40,372 nt of DNA from GCA-2687515 sp002687515. Lineage in GTDB: Bacteria; Pseudomonadota; Alphaproteobacteria; Rhodospirillales; UBA2165. The stretch is from positions 1-40,372 of the forward strand of contig JASLNU010000137.1 in NCBI GenBank assembly GCA_030745835.1, written 5' to 3'. Of the stretch, positions 40,206 through 40,372 are shown in pieces; the stretch's first letter is position 1; each line of letters begins with the position of its first letter. Below the pieces are notes generated by a model. It had not been told where the DNA came from, searched no databases, and was given only the letters and a program-made list of their open reading frames with translations. Made by a program: the position numbers and the translations under genes.

Positions 40206-40372
40206 CGATGGACATCCTTTATTCGGTATCAAACGAATCGTGCCTATCCGCTTAACGCCCATACCCACAACATGTAGGATGCTGCCACTCTCCCGAATAT
40301 AACCCCGCCCTGGTCGGCGCGGTCGTGTCCCCGGCGATCCCAAGGAGCGACCGGAAGGCATTAAATGGGTAG

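Overview
The window looks like chromosomal DNA of a GC-rich alphaproteobacterium, most plausibly in or near Rhodospirillales and possibly from a metagenome. The clues are a GapR/DUF2312 nucleoid protein, the cysteine-poor 41-residue form of ribosomal protein L36, a TRAP transporter, CaiB-type CoA transferase metabolism and a FixK/FNR-type box next to hemN. Taxonomy is inferred from gene content only. No rRNA, tRNA, CRISPR array, integrase or transposase gene was seen.

Layout. 1-1850: the end of an alkyl sulfatase gene and a GMC oxidoreductase that breaks off abruptly at a junction near 1850. 1898-5509: gapR, an SDR, a flagellin-like protein of unknown role and hemN. 5601-13428: a C2-acid block with glcD-glcE-glcF, rpmJ, a small membrane protein, a GhrA-like glyoxylate/hydroxypyruvate reductase and a divergent ThDP enzyme behind a leader full of dyad symmetries. 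13462-20710: five leftward genes that look like an exopolysaccharide export module: a repetitive exported protein, an outer-membrane beta-barrel, a short Wza/OPX-like protein, a Wzc-like tyrosine autokinase and a small membrane protein. A foldback MITE-like element of about 276 bp sits between the last two. 21072-24824: a DUF805/Sel1 protein, a second beta-barrel and a small secreted protein flanked by a directly repeated hairpin. 25007-29732: an EF-hand/amidohydrolase fusion, a nitrilase, a SemiSWEET, a CaiB/BaiF CoA transferase and a crotonase. 29795-33569: an antitoxin without a toxin, a LysE exporter, a CBS protein coupled to an ion transporter and an isochorismatase-type hydrolase. 33586-40205: a TRAP system (P-Q-M), a TPR-methyltransferase, a DUF1624 membrane protein and a FecR-domain protein.

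How the genes may work together. GlcDEF oxidises glycolate to glyoxylate, and the neighbouring reductase and ThDP enzyme could act on the same C2/C3 pool (inference). In the polysaccharide block, Wzc and the short OPX protein would form the periplasmic conduit and the beta-barrel would supply the outer-membrane pore, because the OPX protein is too short to span that membrane itself (inference). No glycosyltransferase, Wzx or Wzy gene is in view.

The least explained items are the MITE-like element with its nested copy of its own ends, the exported protein built of about eleven degenerate 22-27 residue repeats with a basic head and acidic tail, the repeated hairpin around 24.0-25.0 kb, the palindrome cluster before the ThDP gene and the EF-hand/amidohydrolase fusion.
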